Origin: JBDUCV01 sp040003255
GTDB taxonomy: Bacteria > Actinomycetota > Actinomycetes > Mycobacteriales > Jatrophihabitantaceae
Reading direction: 5' to 3'
Length of the DNA: 58,719 nucleotides
Assembly: GCA_040003255.1 (NCBI GenBank)
Contig: JBDUCV010000004.1
Location: forward strand, 1 to 58,719
Each line of letters opens with the position of its first letter. The first letter of the stretch is position 1. This document shows positions 1 through 7,928 of the stretch, in pieces. The notes beneath the pieces were generated by a model. That model saw only the letters and a list, made by a program, of their open reading frames with translations, did no database searches and was not told the origin of the DNA. Position numbers and translations under genes: made by a program.

Positions 1-102
1 GATGCCTTCCACCCGCACACGCTGTCGGTGACCGAGGCGGCCGCTGCGGGCGTGCTAAGCCTGATACGCGATGACAAGAACGGCGGCGTTCGCCGCAATT
101 GA
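1..102 (+). CDS. C-terminal end of an unidentified protein (truncated by window edge)
   Basis: An open frame runs from the first base to a TGA at 100-102 and gives the last 33 residues of a protein that starts outside the window. The tail contains a run of four alanines and ends in a basic stretch (GGVRRN). I do not recognise the family. It lies just upstream of ligase debris on the same strand, but nothing in these residues links the two. It could also be a chance open frame. Confidence 0.3.
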   Translation, partial: DAFHPHTLSVTEAAAAGVLSLIRDDKNGGVRRN

Positions 103-366
103 GTTTCTCGAAGGGCGCGTTCGGCCGCTCGCGCAAGAGCGTCGTCGGCCCCAGGCGCAGATGCCCGACCAACTACGGGCGCGCGTCCAGTGCCGCCCTC
201 GACGCAGGTCTGATACTGACGCACGTGGTGTGCACGCTCGTCGGCAGATCAGGTCGTTTGATCAAGGCCGAGAGGCGCGTAGCGATACATCTGTGCCACG
301 GTGCGATCCTCGTGCGGGCCGCGCCTATCGACGGCTACGTGCGCCACCACCGCCCTGTGACGCGGG
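103..366. other. Unassigned stretch before the ligase fragment
   Basis: No frame on either strand gives a recognisable protein here. Open frames exist on both strands, as expected for GC-rich DNA, but they show no known motif and no ribosome-binding site or promoter. Because the next segment is a broken DNA ligase C-terminus, this is probably decayed sequence that may once have carried the rest of that gene. Confidence 0.3.
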
Positions 367-642
367 ATGCCGCCGTGCCAGAGTTTCAAACGGAATGCCA
401 CGATGCTGGCCTGGCAAACCGAACGCTTCGTGGCGCTAGCCACCGGCCCAACGGACGGCTGGATGGTGCCGGTGGCCCCGGTGCAGGTAGTGGAAGTCGC
501 CTTCGCCGGGCTGCAGAGCTCCTCGCGCTATCCGGGTGGCCTGGCGCTGCGCTTAGCCCGCGTCGTGCGCTACCGCGACGACAAGACCGCCGACGATGCA
601 GACACCATCGGCACCGTGCGAGCGCTCCACCCCGTTACCTAG
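367..642 (+). pseudogene. Remnant of an ATP-dependent DNA ligase (C-terminal OB-fold end only)
   Basis: The translated frame matches the end of actinobacterial LigB/LigC-type ATP-dependent ligases: MLAWQTERF, a Val/Glu-rich strand, then SSRYPGGLALRLARV followed by RYRDDK and ADDADTI. In intact enzymes this is the C-terminal oligonucleotide-binding domain, which closes over nicked DNA; RYRDDK lies in its conserved final motif. The catalytic lysine domain (KxDG), which should lie several hundred residues upstream, is absent, and the join before MLAWQ is degenerate (SFKRNAT where a GKTFKGLT-like stretch is expected). No start codon with a ribosome-binding site is visible. The stop overlaps the convergent DUF5703 stop in a CTAG. 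I infer a decayed gene; if the preceding 250 bases are misassembled it could be a fragment of a live one. Confidence 0.6.
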
Positions 643-887
643 CGGATCAGACCGGGCAGCGGCAGCAGGTTAGCGCCGGGTGGCAGTTGGCGGCGCCTAC
701 GCCGCAGCCACACCCGCCGACTGCCATCGAGGAAGCGCTGCACGCGTGCGAGTTCCCAGTCGCCATACTCGGCATGCAAGGACAGTTGCACCGCTGCGGA
801 TGTCCTGGTCATATCGGGCGGGATCCGCAGCGGCGCGTACTCCCAATCGGGATCGGCACCTGCCTCGGCAGCCGCAGCAACCGTCAT
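639..887 (-). CDS. DUF5703 family small protein
   Basis: An 82-residue protein with the features of the small actinobacterial DUF5703 family: an N-terminal WEYAPLRIPP segment, an alanine-rich helix, then YGDWELARVQ and GSRRVWLRRR before a basic end. The function is unknown; family members are usually single genes beside unrelated housekeeping genes. Length is normal or slightly long because of the C-terminal extension. The ATG at 887 sits just before the conserved W-E-Y-A block, which supports it, although no strong Shine-Dalgarno sequence is seen. The stop codon overlaps that of the convergent ligase remnant by two bases. Confidence 0.7.
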   Translation of the reverse strand: MTVAAAAEAGADPDWEYAPLRIPPDMTRTSAAVQLSLHAEYGDWELARVQRFLDGSRRVWLRRRRRQLPPGANLLPLPGLIR

Positions 888-930
888 AACCGGCCATTGA
901 ACCCCCCTCGGCCGACGAACTCCAGCCCCC

Positions 931-2829
931 TCAGCGCGTCAAATACTCGCCGAGCAGGTGCTGCAGCTGGGTGCGCCGCGGAATCGCGCCGATTAGCCGC
1001 ACCGCCCGGGCGAGCGTCGGTCCGGTTGCTGCCACCACCGACAGGTGCCGCTGGGCACGGGTGAACGCGGTATACACGAGCGGACGCGACAGCATCCGGC
1101 CCGACTCGGCCGGCAGCACGACGACCACGGCGGTGAACTCCGATCCTTGCGCGCGGTGGACCGTGATTGCCCAGCCGTGCATCAGCTCAGCGAGTGCTTT
1201 GCCCTTGATCTCGGCCGGCCCGGAGGCGAATTCGACGATTACCGCACCGGCCGGCCCCACCTCGCTCACCACCCCGACCTCGCCGTTGGCGTAACCGAAC
1301 GGCTCCGCCTCCAGGTGGTTCGCGGTGGCCACCACCCGGTCACCCGGGTCGAAGCGGCCGCGGCCAAAGCTTGGATTGAGCCGAGCCTTGAGCGCCGCAT
1401 TGAGCGCCTGGGTGCCCGCGTTGCCGCGGTGGATCGGGGTGACCACCTGCACCTGGTCCGAGGCGATGCCGAGCGCACGCGGAATGGAGTCGATCACCAG
1501 TTGGACGACACGGTGTGCGGCGTCCGCGGAACCCCGTGCCGGCACGACCACCACCTCGCGGCCTGGGTCGTCGACGTCCGGCAACTCGCCGCCCCGAACG
1601 CTGGTGGCCAGTCGGGCGATCGCGCCCCCCTCCGCCTGGCGATACAGCGTGCGTAGTTCGGTCGTCGGTACCAGGCCGGTGTCGATCAGGTCGCCGAGCA
1701 CCCGGCCGGGTCCGATCGACGGCAGCTGGGCAGCGTCGCCGACCAGCACGACATGGGTCCCGTCCGCGCACGCTGTGAACAGCGCCTCGGCCAGTTCCAC
1801 GTCGAGCATCGACGCCTCGTCTACGACGACGACATCCTCCTCAAGAGGCCATTCCACGCCGCGGGCGAAACCGCCGGTGAAGGAGACCTCGTTCCCGCGT
1901 TGGCGTGGTTGGGCGCCCAGCAGTCGATGCAACGTCGACGCGGGGGAGTTGCAGAGTTCCTCCAGCCGCTTGGCGGCGCGCCCGGTCGGTGCGGCCAGTG
2001 CGACTGAGCGCCCGGCGGACTCAACCAGCGCTACGACGGTGGCCACCGTGCGGCTCTTGCCCGTACCGGGCCCCCCGGTCAGCACGCTGACGCCGGACCG
2101 CAGCGCGTGCGCGACGGCTACCCGCTGGTCGGCGTCGAGGACGGCCACGTCGGCGATCGGCCGGGTCTCGATCGGCTCACCGGTCGCGACCAGGCGGGCG
2201 ACGCCCTCGGCGATCGCGTCCTCCGCCTCGGCGTAGCGCGCCAGCGCCAATGTCTTATCGGCCATTTCGATGACAGTGGCGGCATCGAGCGCCGCCGCGA
2301 TCGCTACCGGCGCCTCACCTGGGCTGAATTCATCTAGCGCATCGATCACCTGGTCACGCGGGGTGACGGTGTGGCCAGCACGCGCTTCGTGGGCCAGCAC
2401 GTAACCGACGAGGGCCCGGGCGCGCCGCGGATCATCGCGGGCGATACCGGGCACTGCGCGGACCGCCACGTGGTCGGCGTCCCGCGGGGCGATGCCGTGT
2501 ACGGAGAGCAGCAGCCACGGGTCGTCGCGGACAGCCCGCGCCGCACCCGGTCCCAATGCGTCGACGACTCGTCCAGCCACCCGTGCATCTACGCCGGCCG
2601 GCACGAGCAGCTCAATCAGCTCGTAGGCCGGGGCCGCGGCCAAGAAGGCAGACAGCAGCCGTCCCGCCCGCGTCGGGCCAACCTTCGGCAGCAGCGCCAG
2701 CCGCTCGGCCGACACGTCGGCAGGGCAGCGGATACCGACCTCGCCCAACGCGCGGGCAAGTGTCGCGCCGAGCCCTGGCCACAGCCCGGCTGCGCAAAAG
2801 GCGTCGAAGACCGGATCCGGCGACGTCAG
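931..2829 (-). CDS. RecD2-like 5'-3' DNA helicase with N-terminal helix-hairpin-helix region
   Basis: A superfamily 1B helicase of about 632 residues. Residues 15-130 hold helix-hairpin-helix-like repeats (PKVGPTRAGR), as in RecD2. Walker A is GGPGTGKS near residues 252-259, followed by the Walker B/DEAD-like VVVDEASML, GDAAQLPSIGPG, and a C-terminal UvrD-like lobe with ITVHRAQGSEF and YTAFTRAQ. It should translocate 5'-3' on single-stranded DNA in repair; it has no RecB/RecC partners here. The frame stays open upstream but that part is antisense to the aldo/keto reductase and is Arg-rich nonsense. The most economical start is a CTG at 2827-2829 overlapping the reductase TGA by four bases; a GTG about 37 codons further in is the alternative but would cut into the HhH region. 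Confidence 0.85.
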   Translation of the reverse strand: MTSPDPVFDAFCAAGLWPGLGATLARALGEVGIRCPADVSAERLALLPKVGPTRAGRLLSAFLAAAPAYELIELLVPAGVDARVAGRVVDALGPGAARAVRDDPWLLLSVHGIAPRDADHVAVRAVPGIARDDPRRARALVGYVLAHEARAGHTVTPRDQVIDALDEFSPGEAPVAIAAALDAATVIEMADKTLALARYAEAEDAIAEGVARLVATGEPIETRPIADVAVLDADQRVAVAHALRSGVSVLTGGPGTGKSRTVATVVALVESAGRSVALAAPTGRAAKRLEELCNSPASTLHRLLGAQPRQRGNEVSFTGGFARGVEWPLEEDVVVVDEASMLDVELAEALFTACADGTHVVLVGDAAQLPSIGPGRVLGDLIDTGLVPTTELRTLYRQAEGGAIARLATSVRGGELPDVDDPGREVVVVPARGSADAAHRVVQLVIDSIPRALGIASDQVQVVTPIHRGNAGTQALNAALKARLNPSFGRGRFDPGDRVVATANHLEAEPFGYANGEVGVVSEVGPAGAVIVEFASGPAEIKGKALAELMHGWAITVHRAQGSEFTAVVVVLPAESGRMLSRPLVYTAFTRAQRHLSVVAATGPTLARAVRLIGAIPRRTQLQHLLGEYLTR

Positions 2830-3794
2830 CTGTCGATCTCCGGATAACCCGCGTATGGGGCCGACACATCGTCGAGGGCGCGGCGGATCTCGCTCGGCAG
2901 ATCCAGCGTCTCGGCGGCCAGCGCGGCGGTCAGCTGGCCGAGCGTGCGTGCGCCGAGGATGGGTGCAGCCACACCGGGCCGGTCGCGCACCCACGCCAGC
3001 GCAACGGCAAGCGGCGAGGTGGCCAGTCCTTCGGCGGCGGTCGCGACGGCCTCGACGACGCCGATCGTCGCCGGATCCTGCAGGGGCGCCAAGTGTCGGC
3101 CGCTGGCCGCGGCCCGAGAGTCGGCCGGGATGCCGCCGCGGTACTTGCCGGTGAGCACGCCGCCGCCGAGCGGCGAGTACGCGAGCACGCCGAGACCGAG
3201 CGCCCTGCACGCGGGCAGCGCCTCTCGTTCGATGCCGCGTTCGAGCAGCGAGTAGCTCACCTGGTTCGACACGAGCGGGGCGCGTCCCGGGACGGCCCGC
3301 TGCCAGGTGGCCGCGCGGGCGGTTTGCCAGCCAGAGAAGTTAGACAGCCCCACATAGCGGACCTTGCCGCTGGCAACCGCCATGTCCAGGGCGGCCAGCG
3401 TCTCGTCCACCGGCACGACAGGATCGGGGGTGTGCAGCTGCCACAGGTCCAGGTGGTCGACACCAAGGCGTTCGAGGGACAGCTCGAGATCGCGCAGCAG
3501 GCCCCGACGCGATGCGTCGACCAGGGCGACGCCGTCCCGCCACCGATGGCCCGCCTTCGAGGCGATCACCAGTTCGTCGCGTGGCACAACGTCGGCGATG
3601 AGCTGGCCGAGGATCTGCTCGGCTGCGCCGTCGCCGTAGCCGACAGCCGTGTCGATCAGCGTCCCACCGGCATCACGGAACGCGACGAGTACGGCGGCCG
3701 CTTCGTCGGGATCCGTCTCGCGCCCCCAGCGCCAGGTGCCCAGCCCGAGCGAGGAGATCATCAGCCCACTACGGCCGAGCCTGCGCTGCTCCAC
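2826..3794 (-). CDS. Aldo/keto reductase
   Basis: An NADPH-dependent oxidoreductase of the aldo/keto reductase superfamily, 322 residues, about the usual length. The catalytic tetrad is readable: Asp48 and Tyr53 in DTAVGYGDG, Lys80 in IASKAG, His121 in WQLHTPDP. The physiological substrate cannot be told from sequence. I start at the GTG ending at 3794 (VEQRRLGRSG, the normal family N-terminus) because a TAGGTT box lies exactly seven bases upstream, the leaderless pattern used by neighbours; an upstream TTG at 3803 would add three residues. It is the first gene of a two-gene unit with the helicase, whose start overlaps the end of this gene. It is divergent from the F420-type oxidoreductase across a short shared promoter region. 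Confidence 0.92.
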   Translation of the reverse strand: MEQRRLGRSGLMISSLGLGTWRWGRETDPDEAAAVLVAFRDAGGTLIDTAVGYGDGAAEQILGQLIADVVPRDELVIASKAGHRWRDGVALVDASRRGLLRDLELSLERLGVDHLDLWQLHTPDPVVPVDETLAALDMAVASGKVRYVGLSNFSGWQTARAATWQRAVPGRAPLVSNQVSYSLLERGIEREALPACRALGLGVLAYSPLGGGVLTGKYRGGIPADSRAAASGRHLAPLQDPATIGVVEAVATAAEGLATSPLAVALAWVRDRPGVAAPILGARTLGQLTAALAAETLDLPSEIRRALDDVSAPYAGYPEIDS

Positions 3795-3801
3795 GCCGGA
3801 C

Positions 3802-3807
3802 AACCTA
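3802..3807 (-). promoter_or_regulatory. -10 box for the aldo/keto reductase (leaderless)
   Basis: Reading the minus strand, TAGGTT is followed after seven bases by the GTG start. TAnnnT at this distance means transcription should begin at or next to the start codon. Confidence 0.55.
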
Positions 3808-3836
3808 GGGCACCGGGCTGCAGCACCGGCATCGCC

Positions 3837-3842
3837 TAAGGT
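3837..3842 (+). promoter_or_regulatory. -10 box for the LLM-class oxidoreductase (leaderless)
   Basis: TAAGGT lies seven bases before the GTG at 3850. The same bases (AAGGTGAG) could also act as a weak ribosome-binding site, so a leaderless reading is likely but not the only one. Confidence 0.5.
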
Positions 3843-3849
3843 GAGCCGC

Positions 3850-4899
3850 GTGAAACTGGGACTAAACCTCGGCTACTGGGGCCTCGGCAATGACGCCGAC
3901 AACCTGGCGCTTGCCCAGGAGGCAGATCGGCTGGGCTACGCCGTCGTCTGGGCCGCCGAGGCATACGGGTCCGACTCACCGACAGTGCTGGCCTGGCTGG
4001 CCGCACAGACCTCGCGCATCGACATCGGCAGTGCGGTGATGCAGATCCCGGCGCGCACGCCGGCCATGACGGCGATGACCGCGGCGACACTCGACACCCT
4101 GTCCGGCGGACGGTTCCGGCTCGGGCTGGGGGTGTCCGGCCCGCAAGTCTCCGAAGGCTGGCACGGCGTGCGGTTCGCGAAGCCACTAGCCCGCACCCGG
4201 GAGTACGTCGACATCATCCGACTCGCGCTGTCCCGCGAGCGGGTGCGCTATCAGGGCTCGACGTACATCTTGCCACTGCCGGGCGGGCCGGGTAAGGCGT
4301 TACAACTCACCGTGCATCCGATACGGGCGCACATTCCGATCTACCTGGCCGCTGTCGGCCCGAAGAACCTGGAGCTCGCGGGCGAGATCGCCGACGGCTG
4401 GCTGTCCGTATTCTTCGCCCCTCAGTTTGCGGCAGAGCTGCTCGAGCCCATCGCCGCTGGGCGGGCGAGAACAGGCAAGACGCTGGACGGATTCGACGTC
4501 GTGCCGACGGTGCCGCTGGTGATCGGCGAGGATCTGGACTCCTGCATCGCCCAAGTTCGCGGCTACGCGGCACTCTACGTCGGCGGTATGGGCAGCCGGG
4601 AGCAGAACTTCTACAACGACCTAGCCGTGCGGATGGGCTACCCAGACGAGGCGGCCGAGGTGCAGTCCCGCTATCTTGGCCGCGACTACGCCGGCGCCGC
4701 TGCCGCAGTACCCGCACCGTTCGTCGATTCCACCTCGCTGCTCGGGCCGCCGAGCCGCCTCGCCGACCGGCTCGCCGAATTCGCCGACGCAGGAGTCACC
4801 ACGCTCTCAGTCAGCACGTTCGGCGCGACGCTCGGCGAGCGGATGGAATCGCTGCGAATCGCCGACAAGGCGCTCGCCGAGGCCGGGGTCGGCGAGTGA
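3850..4899 (+). CDS. LLM-class, probably F420-dependent, oxidoreductase
   Basis: A luciferase-like TIM-barrel oxidoreductase of about 349 residues. It begins with KLGLNLGYWG, has the Asp/Asn cluster of the N-terminal barrel strand, SGGRFRLGLGVSG in the region that usually binds the phosphate of the deazaflavin, and IYLAAVGPKNLELAGEIADGW, typical of actinobacterial F420-dependent members. Such enzymes use reduced coenzyme F420 to transfer hydride; the substrate is unknown. The GTG at 3850 fits both the family N-terminus and the -10 spacing; a GTG nine bases upstream is the alternative. It is first in an operon: its TGA overlaps the uppP start by four bases. Confidence 0.88.
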   Translation: MKLGLNLGYWGLGNDADNLALAQEADRLGYAVVWAAEAYGSDSPTVLAWLAAQTSRIDIGSAVMQIPARTPAMTAMTAATLDTLSGGRFRLGLGVSGPQVSEGWHGVRFAKPLARTREYVDIIRLALSRERVRYQGSTYILPLPGGPGKALQLTVHPIRAHIPIYLAAVGPKNLELAGEIADGWLSVFFAPQFAAELLEPIAAGRARTGKTLDGFDVVPTVPLVIGEDLDSCIAQVRGYAALYVGGMGSREQNFYNDLAVRMGYPDEAAEVQSRYLGRDYAGAAAAVPAPFVDSTSLLGPPSRLADRLAEFADAGVTTLSVSTFGATLGERMESLRIADKALAEAGVGE

Positions 4900-5771
4900 G
4901 CGGAGCGCTTGCGCAGCTCACCAGCGCCGCCTCTGCCAGCGCCGGCCACATCAACCTGCTGCAGGCGATCGTCTACGGCATCGTCCAAGGTTTGACCGAA
5001 TTCCTGCCCGTTTCCTCGACCGCCCACCTGCGCATCGTCCCGGCGTTGTTCGGTTGGCCTGACCCGGGCGCCCCGTTCACCGCCGTGATTCAGCTGGGCA
5101 CCACGCTAGCCGTGGTGCTGTACTTCTGGCGCGAGTTGCTGCACGTGGTCATGGCGTGGATTCGAGGAATATTCGACAGCTCCGTCCGACAATCACTGGA
5201 ATATCGGATGGGGTGGTACCTGATCCTTGCCACCATCCCGGTCGGTGTCATCGGCTTCTTGTTGCGCGACCAGATCGAGACCGGCGCGCGCAACCTGTGG
5301 CTGATCTCGGTCGCCATGATCACCCTCGCCCTCGTATTGCTGGCTGCTGAACGGGTCAGTACCCGTACCCGTGAAGAGGAGGACATCAACGGCCGGGACG
5401 CGGCAGCGATCGGCGTCGCGCAGGCGCTCGCGCTGATCCCGGGCGCGTCGCGCTCCGGCACGACGATCACGGCCGGGCTGTTCCGCGGATTGACCCGCGA
5501 GGCGGCGGCTCGGTTCTCCTTCCTGTTGTCCATCCCTGCGGTCGTGGCATCAGGCCTGTTCGAGGCGCGCAAGATCGGCGACAAGGGCAATGCCGGCGCC
5601 GGGATCACCGGGGTGGCACTGGTATTCGCGTTCATCGTGGGCTTGGCGTCGATCGCCTGGCTGATCCGCTGGATCAGCCGGCACAGCACCTACGTCTTCG
5701 TCTGGTACCGGGTGGCGCTCGGCCTGCTCGTCATGGCACTCCTGATCACCAACACGCTCTCCGCGACCTGA
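4896..5771 (+). CDS. uppP: Undecaprenyl-diphosphatase UppP (BacA)
   Basis: An integral membrane enzyme that removes one phosphate from undecaprenyl diphosphate, recycling the lipid carrier for peptidoglycan and other wall polymers. The two signature segments are present: QGLTEFLPVSSTAHL at about residues 31-45, containing the conserved acidic residue and the Ser pair, and IPGASRSGTT at 181-190, with the catalytic Ser/Arg. Around seven hydrophobic segments are visible and the length (291) is normal. The N-terminus is about 20 residues longer than some homologues, so an internal start is possible, but the GTG overlapping the upstream TGA in GTGA argues for coupled translation. It is followed after three bases by the phosphomutase-like gene. 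Confidence 0.95.
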   Translation: MSGALAQLTSAASASAGHINLLQAIVYGIVQGLTEFLPVSSTAHLRIVPALFGWPDPGAPFTAVIQLGTTLAVVLYFWRELLHVVMAWIRGIFDSSVRQSLEYRMGWYLILATIPVGVIGFLLRDQIETGARNLWLISVAMITLALVLLAAERVSTRTREEEDINGRDAAAIGVAQALALIPGASRSGTTITAGLFRGLTREAAARFSFLLSIPAVVASGLFEARKIGDKGNAGAGITGVALVFAFIVGLASIAWLIRWISRHSTYVFVWYRVALGLLVMALLITNTLSAT

Positions 5772-5774
5772 TCG

Positions 5775-6482
5775 GTGTCCACCGTCCTGCTCGTTCGGCA
5801 CGGCCTCACCGCGATAACGGGCCCGGTGCTCGCCGGGCACACCCCGGGCCTGCACCTGGACGAGCGCGGGCGCAAGCAGGCGGCCGCACTAGCTGAACGG
5901 ATTGGGGTGCTGCCGCTCTCCGCCGTCGTTACCAGTCCGCTGGAGCGCTGTGTCGACACCGCCGACGCGATCGTCGCCGGGCAGCTGGCCGCGGGGCGCG
6001 ATCCCGCCCGCCACATCGACGACCGGATCGTCGAGTGCCGCTACGGCGAGTGGACCGGCAAGGCGATCAAGGACCTGGCCAAGGATCCGATGTGGCAGGT
6101 GGTGCAGACCCATCCGTCGGCGGCACGCTTCCCGGGCGGCGAGAGCCTGGCTGAGGTGTCGGCGCGCGCTGTCGAGGCAGTCCGCGACTGGAACGCCCGG
6201 CTCGCCCCTGACGCGGTCTGGGTTGGCTGTAGCCACGCCGACGTGATCAAGGCAATCCTGGCTGACGCGCTGGGCCTACACCTGGATCAGTTTCAGCGCA
6301 TCGTTGTCGATCCATGCTCGGTGTCGGTCGTGCGCTACACCGAGACAGGGCCCTACGTGCTGCGGACGAACGACTCGGGCAGCGAGCTGGCTGCGTTCGT
6401 CCCACCGAAGCGACGCCGCCGCCACCGCTCCTCTGACGCTGGCGCGACAGTTGGCGGGGGTGCCGGCGGCGGAAGGGTGTGA
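5775..6482 (+). CDS. Histidine phosphatase superfamily protein, MSMEG_4193 family
   Basis: A 235-residue member of the phosphoglycerate mutase/acid phosphatase fold. The phosphorylated histidine lies in LLVRHG (His9); the second catalytic histidine is in VGCSHADVIK; RCVDTAD and ECRYGEWTG fit the pocket arginine/glutamate positions. The MSMEG_4193 family is named as a probable phosphomutase and is known as part of a three-gene actinobacterial set with the two genes that follow here. The substrate is unknown. The last 25 residues are basic then Gly-rich (KRRRRHRSS, GGGAGGG) and probably disordered. A GTG start follows uppP by three bases, so the two are surely co-transcribed. Confidence 0.9.
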   Translation: MSTVLLVRHGLTAITGPVLAGHTPGLHLDERGRKQAAALAERIGVLPLSAVVTSPLERCVDTADAIVAGQLAAGRDPARHIDDRIVECRYGEWTGKAIKDLAKDPMWQVVQTHPSAARFPGGESLAEVSARAVEAVRDWNARLAPDAVWVGCSHADVIKAILADALGLHLDQFQRIVVDPCSVSVVRYTETGPYVLRTNDSGSELAAFVPPKRRRRHRSSDAGATVGGGAGGGRV

Positions 6483-6509
6483 GGCGGAACGGATAGGCTC
6501 GAAGGCATC

Positions 6510-7076
6510 ATGCCGCGCCAGTTTCACCTGTTCGAACGTCCGCGTCGCTTCGTCGCGGGCACTGTCGGCACGCCCGGCGATCGGACGTTCTACTTGCAGG
6601 CCGTGGACGGTCCGCGGATCGTCTCGGTTGCTTTGGAGAAGCAGCAGGTTTCGGTGCTCGCCGACCGGATTGAGCAGCTTCTCGACGAGGTCGTGGCGCG
6701 CACGGGTACCTCCTTGCCTGCCACCGGTGACCCAGATCGCGACGGCCTCGAACAACCGGTCGACGAAGAGTTCCGCGTGGGCGCTATGGGGCTGGCGTGG
6801 GACGGTGACGCCGGCCTGGTAGTGATCGAGGCCCAGGCACCCGTGGATGACGCCGACGTTGCCCAGGAGACCTTGCTCGAAGACGTCGAGGACGGGCCGG
6901 ACGCGCTGCGGGTGCGGCTGGAACCAGGCCGGGCGCGAGCCTTCGTCGATCGGGCGCGCCACGTCATCGCGGCGGGCCGGCCACCGTGCCCGCTGTGCGG
7001 CCACCCGCTCGATCCTGCAGGGCATATCTGCCCGCGCCACAACGGCTACCACCGTGGGACGACACTCGGCTCGTGA
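6510..7076 (+). CDS. DUF3090 family protein with C-terminal zinc-ribbon-like motif
   Basis: A 188-residue actinobacterial protein of unknown function. The body is the DUF3090 domain (RQFHLFERPRRFVAGTVG, then YLQAVD, VSVALEKQQV). The last 30 residues carry CPLCGHPLDPAGHICPRHNG, a C-x2-C plus His/Cys pattern that should bind one zinc. It is the middle gene of the conserved trio, between a phosphatase-fold protein and a kinase-like protein. A TAGGCT box at 6494-6499 and a weak AAGG give it a possible promoter of its own ten bases before the ATG, in addition to read-through from uppP. Its TGA overlaps the next start by four bases. Confidence 0.88.
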   Translation: MPRQFHLFERPRRFVAGTVGTPGDRTFYLQAVDGPRIVSVALEKQQVSVLADRIEQLLDEVVARTGTSLPATGDPDRDGLEQPVDEEFRVGAMGLAWDGDAGLVVIEAQAPVDDADVAQETLLEDVEDGPDALRVRLEPGRARAFVDRARHVIAAGRPPCPLCGHPLDPAGHICPRHNGYHRGTTLGS

Positions 7077-7828
7077 GCCCGCCTGACGAGCAGCAACTGA
7101 CCCCCGCGCTCGCGCTGTCGGTCGACGAGGCGATCGAACTGCTGCGCGACGGCATCCTCACAATCGAAGGCCGGCTGGTGGATGCCTCGAATGCGACGCT
7201 GTACTGCTCGGTGGCCCGCGACGGCGTGGCCGCTGCGTGCGTTTACAAGCCGGTCGTGGGTGAGCGTCCTCTCTGGGACTTTCCTGACGGCACGCTGGCC
7301 GAACGCGAGGTCGCGGCGTACGAGGTGTCCGCGGCCACCGGTTGGGCCATCGTCCCGCCGACCCTCTACCGCGACGGACCGCTCGGGCCGGGCATGGTGC
7401 AGCTGTGGATCGAGACCGACGATTCCGTCGACTTGGTCGCTCTCGTGCGGCGCAGGTCATCGGAGCAGGTGCGCCGCATCGCCGTCTTGGACGCGGTGAT
7501 CAACAACGCCGACCGCAAGGGCGGTCACCTGCTTCCGGTCGTTGGCGGTCACGTCTATGGCGTCGATCACGGCGTCAGCTTCCACGCCCAGCCCAAACTG
7601 CGAACCCTGTTGTGGCAATGGGCCGGCGAATCACTGACCGATGAATCGGTCGAGGTGCTGCGCTCGCTGCGCGACCGGTTCGATGGTGATCTCGGCGGGC
7701 GTCTGCACGAGCTGCTCACCATCCGCGAGGTGCGACGCACCATCGCCCGGATCGATCATCTGCTGCAGTGTCGAACGCACCCGCAGCCCCGGCACAACCA
7801 TCCTGCGATTCCGTGGCCGCCGATGTGA
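7073..7828 (+). CDS. SCO1664 family protein (PI3/4-kinase or HipA-like fold)
   Basis: A 251-residue protein of the SCO1664 family, described as distantly similar to phosphatidylinositol 3/4-kinases. Kinase-like landmarks are visible: a lysine in CVYKPV (ATP site), an acidic LAEREVAAY helix, a hinge-like VQLWIE, a catalytic-loop-like DAVINNADRKGGH, and a metal-binding-like VDHGVSFH. Whether it phosphorylates a lipid, a sugar or a protein is unknown. I use the GTG in GTGA at 7073, overlapping the DUF3090 stop, rather than upstream codons antisense to nothing but lying inside DUF3090. It ends the operon that began at 3850. The C-terminus (PQPRHNHPAIPW) is a polar tail. Confidence 0.88.
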   Translation: MSPPDEQQLTPALALSVDEAIELLRDGILTIEGRLVDASNATLYCSVARDGVAAACVYKPVVGERPLWDFPDGTLAEREVAAYEVSAATGWAIVPPTLYRDGPLGPGMVQLWIETDDSVDLVALVRRRSSEQVRRIAVLDAVINNADRKGGHLLPVVGGHVYGVDHGVSFHAQPKLRTLLWQWAGESLTDESVEVLRSLRDRFDGDLGGRLHELLTIREVRRTIARIDHLLQCRTHPQPRHNHPAIPWPPM

Positions 7829-7928
7829 CGTAGCTCTGTCGACGTTGACGGCGCCATCGAGCCCCGTCGCCGGTCAGCCGACCTCGCGCACGGCGATCGC
7901 CCGCTGCGAAAGTCACGTTGGTGGAGGA

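Noticed and set aside
249..443. Small minus-strand frame near the left edge
   Set aside because: Overlaps the ligase remnant in antisense and has no motif; no start signals.
2830..3210. N-terminal extension of the helicase frame over the aldo/keto reductase
   Set aside because: It is antisense-free but in another frame of the reductase on the same strand; the residues are Arg/Ala-rich with no helicase homology.
2556..3839. 427-residue plus-strand frame
   Set aside because: Antisense to the helicase end and the reductase; composition is Arg/Gly-rich and there is no recognisable domain.
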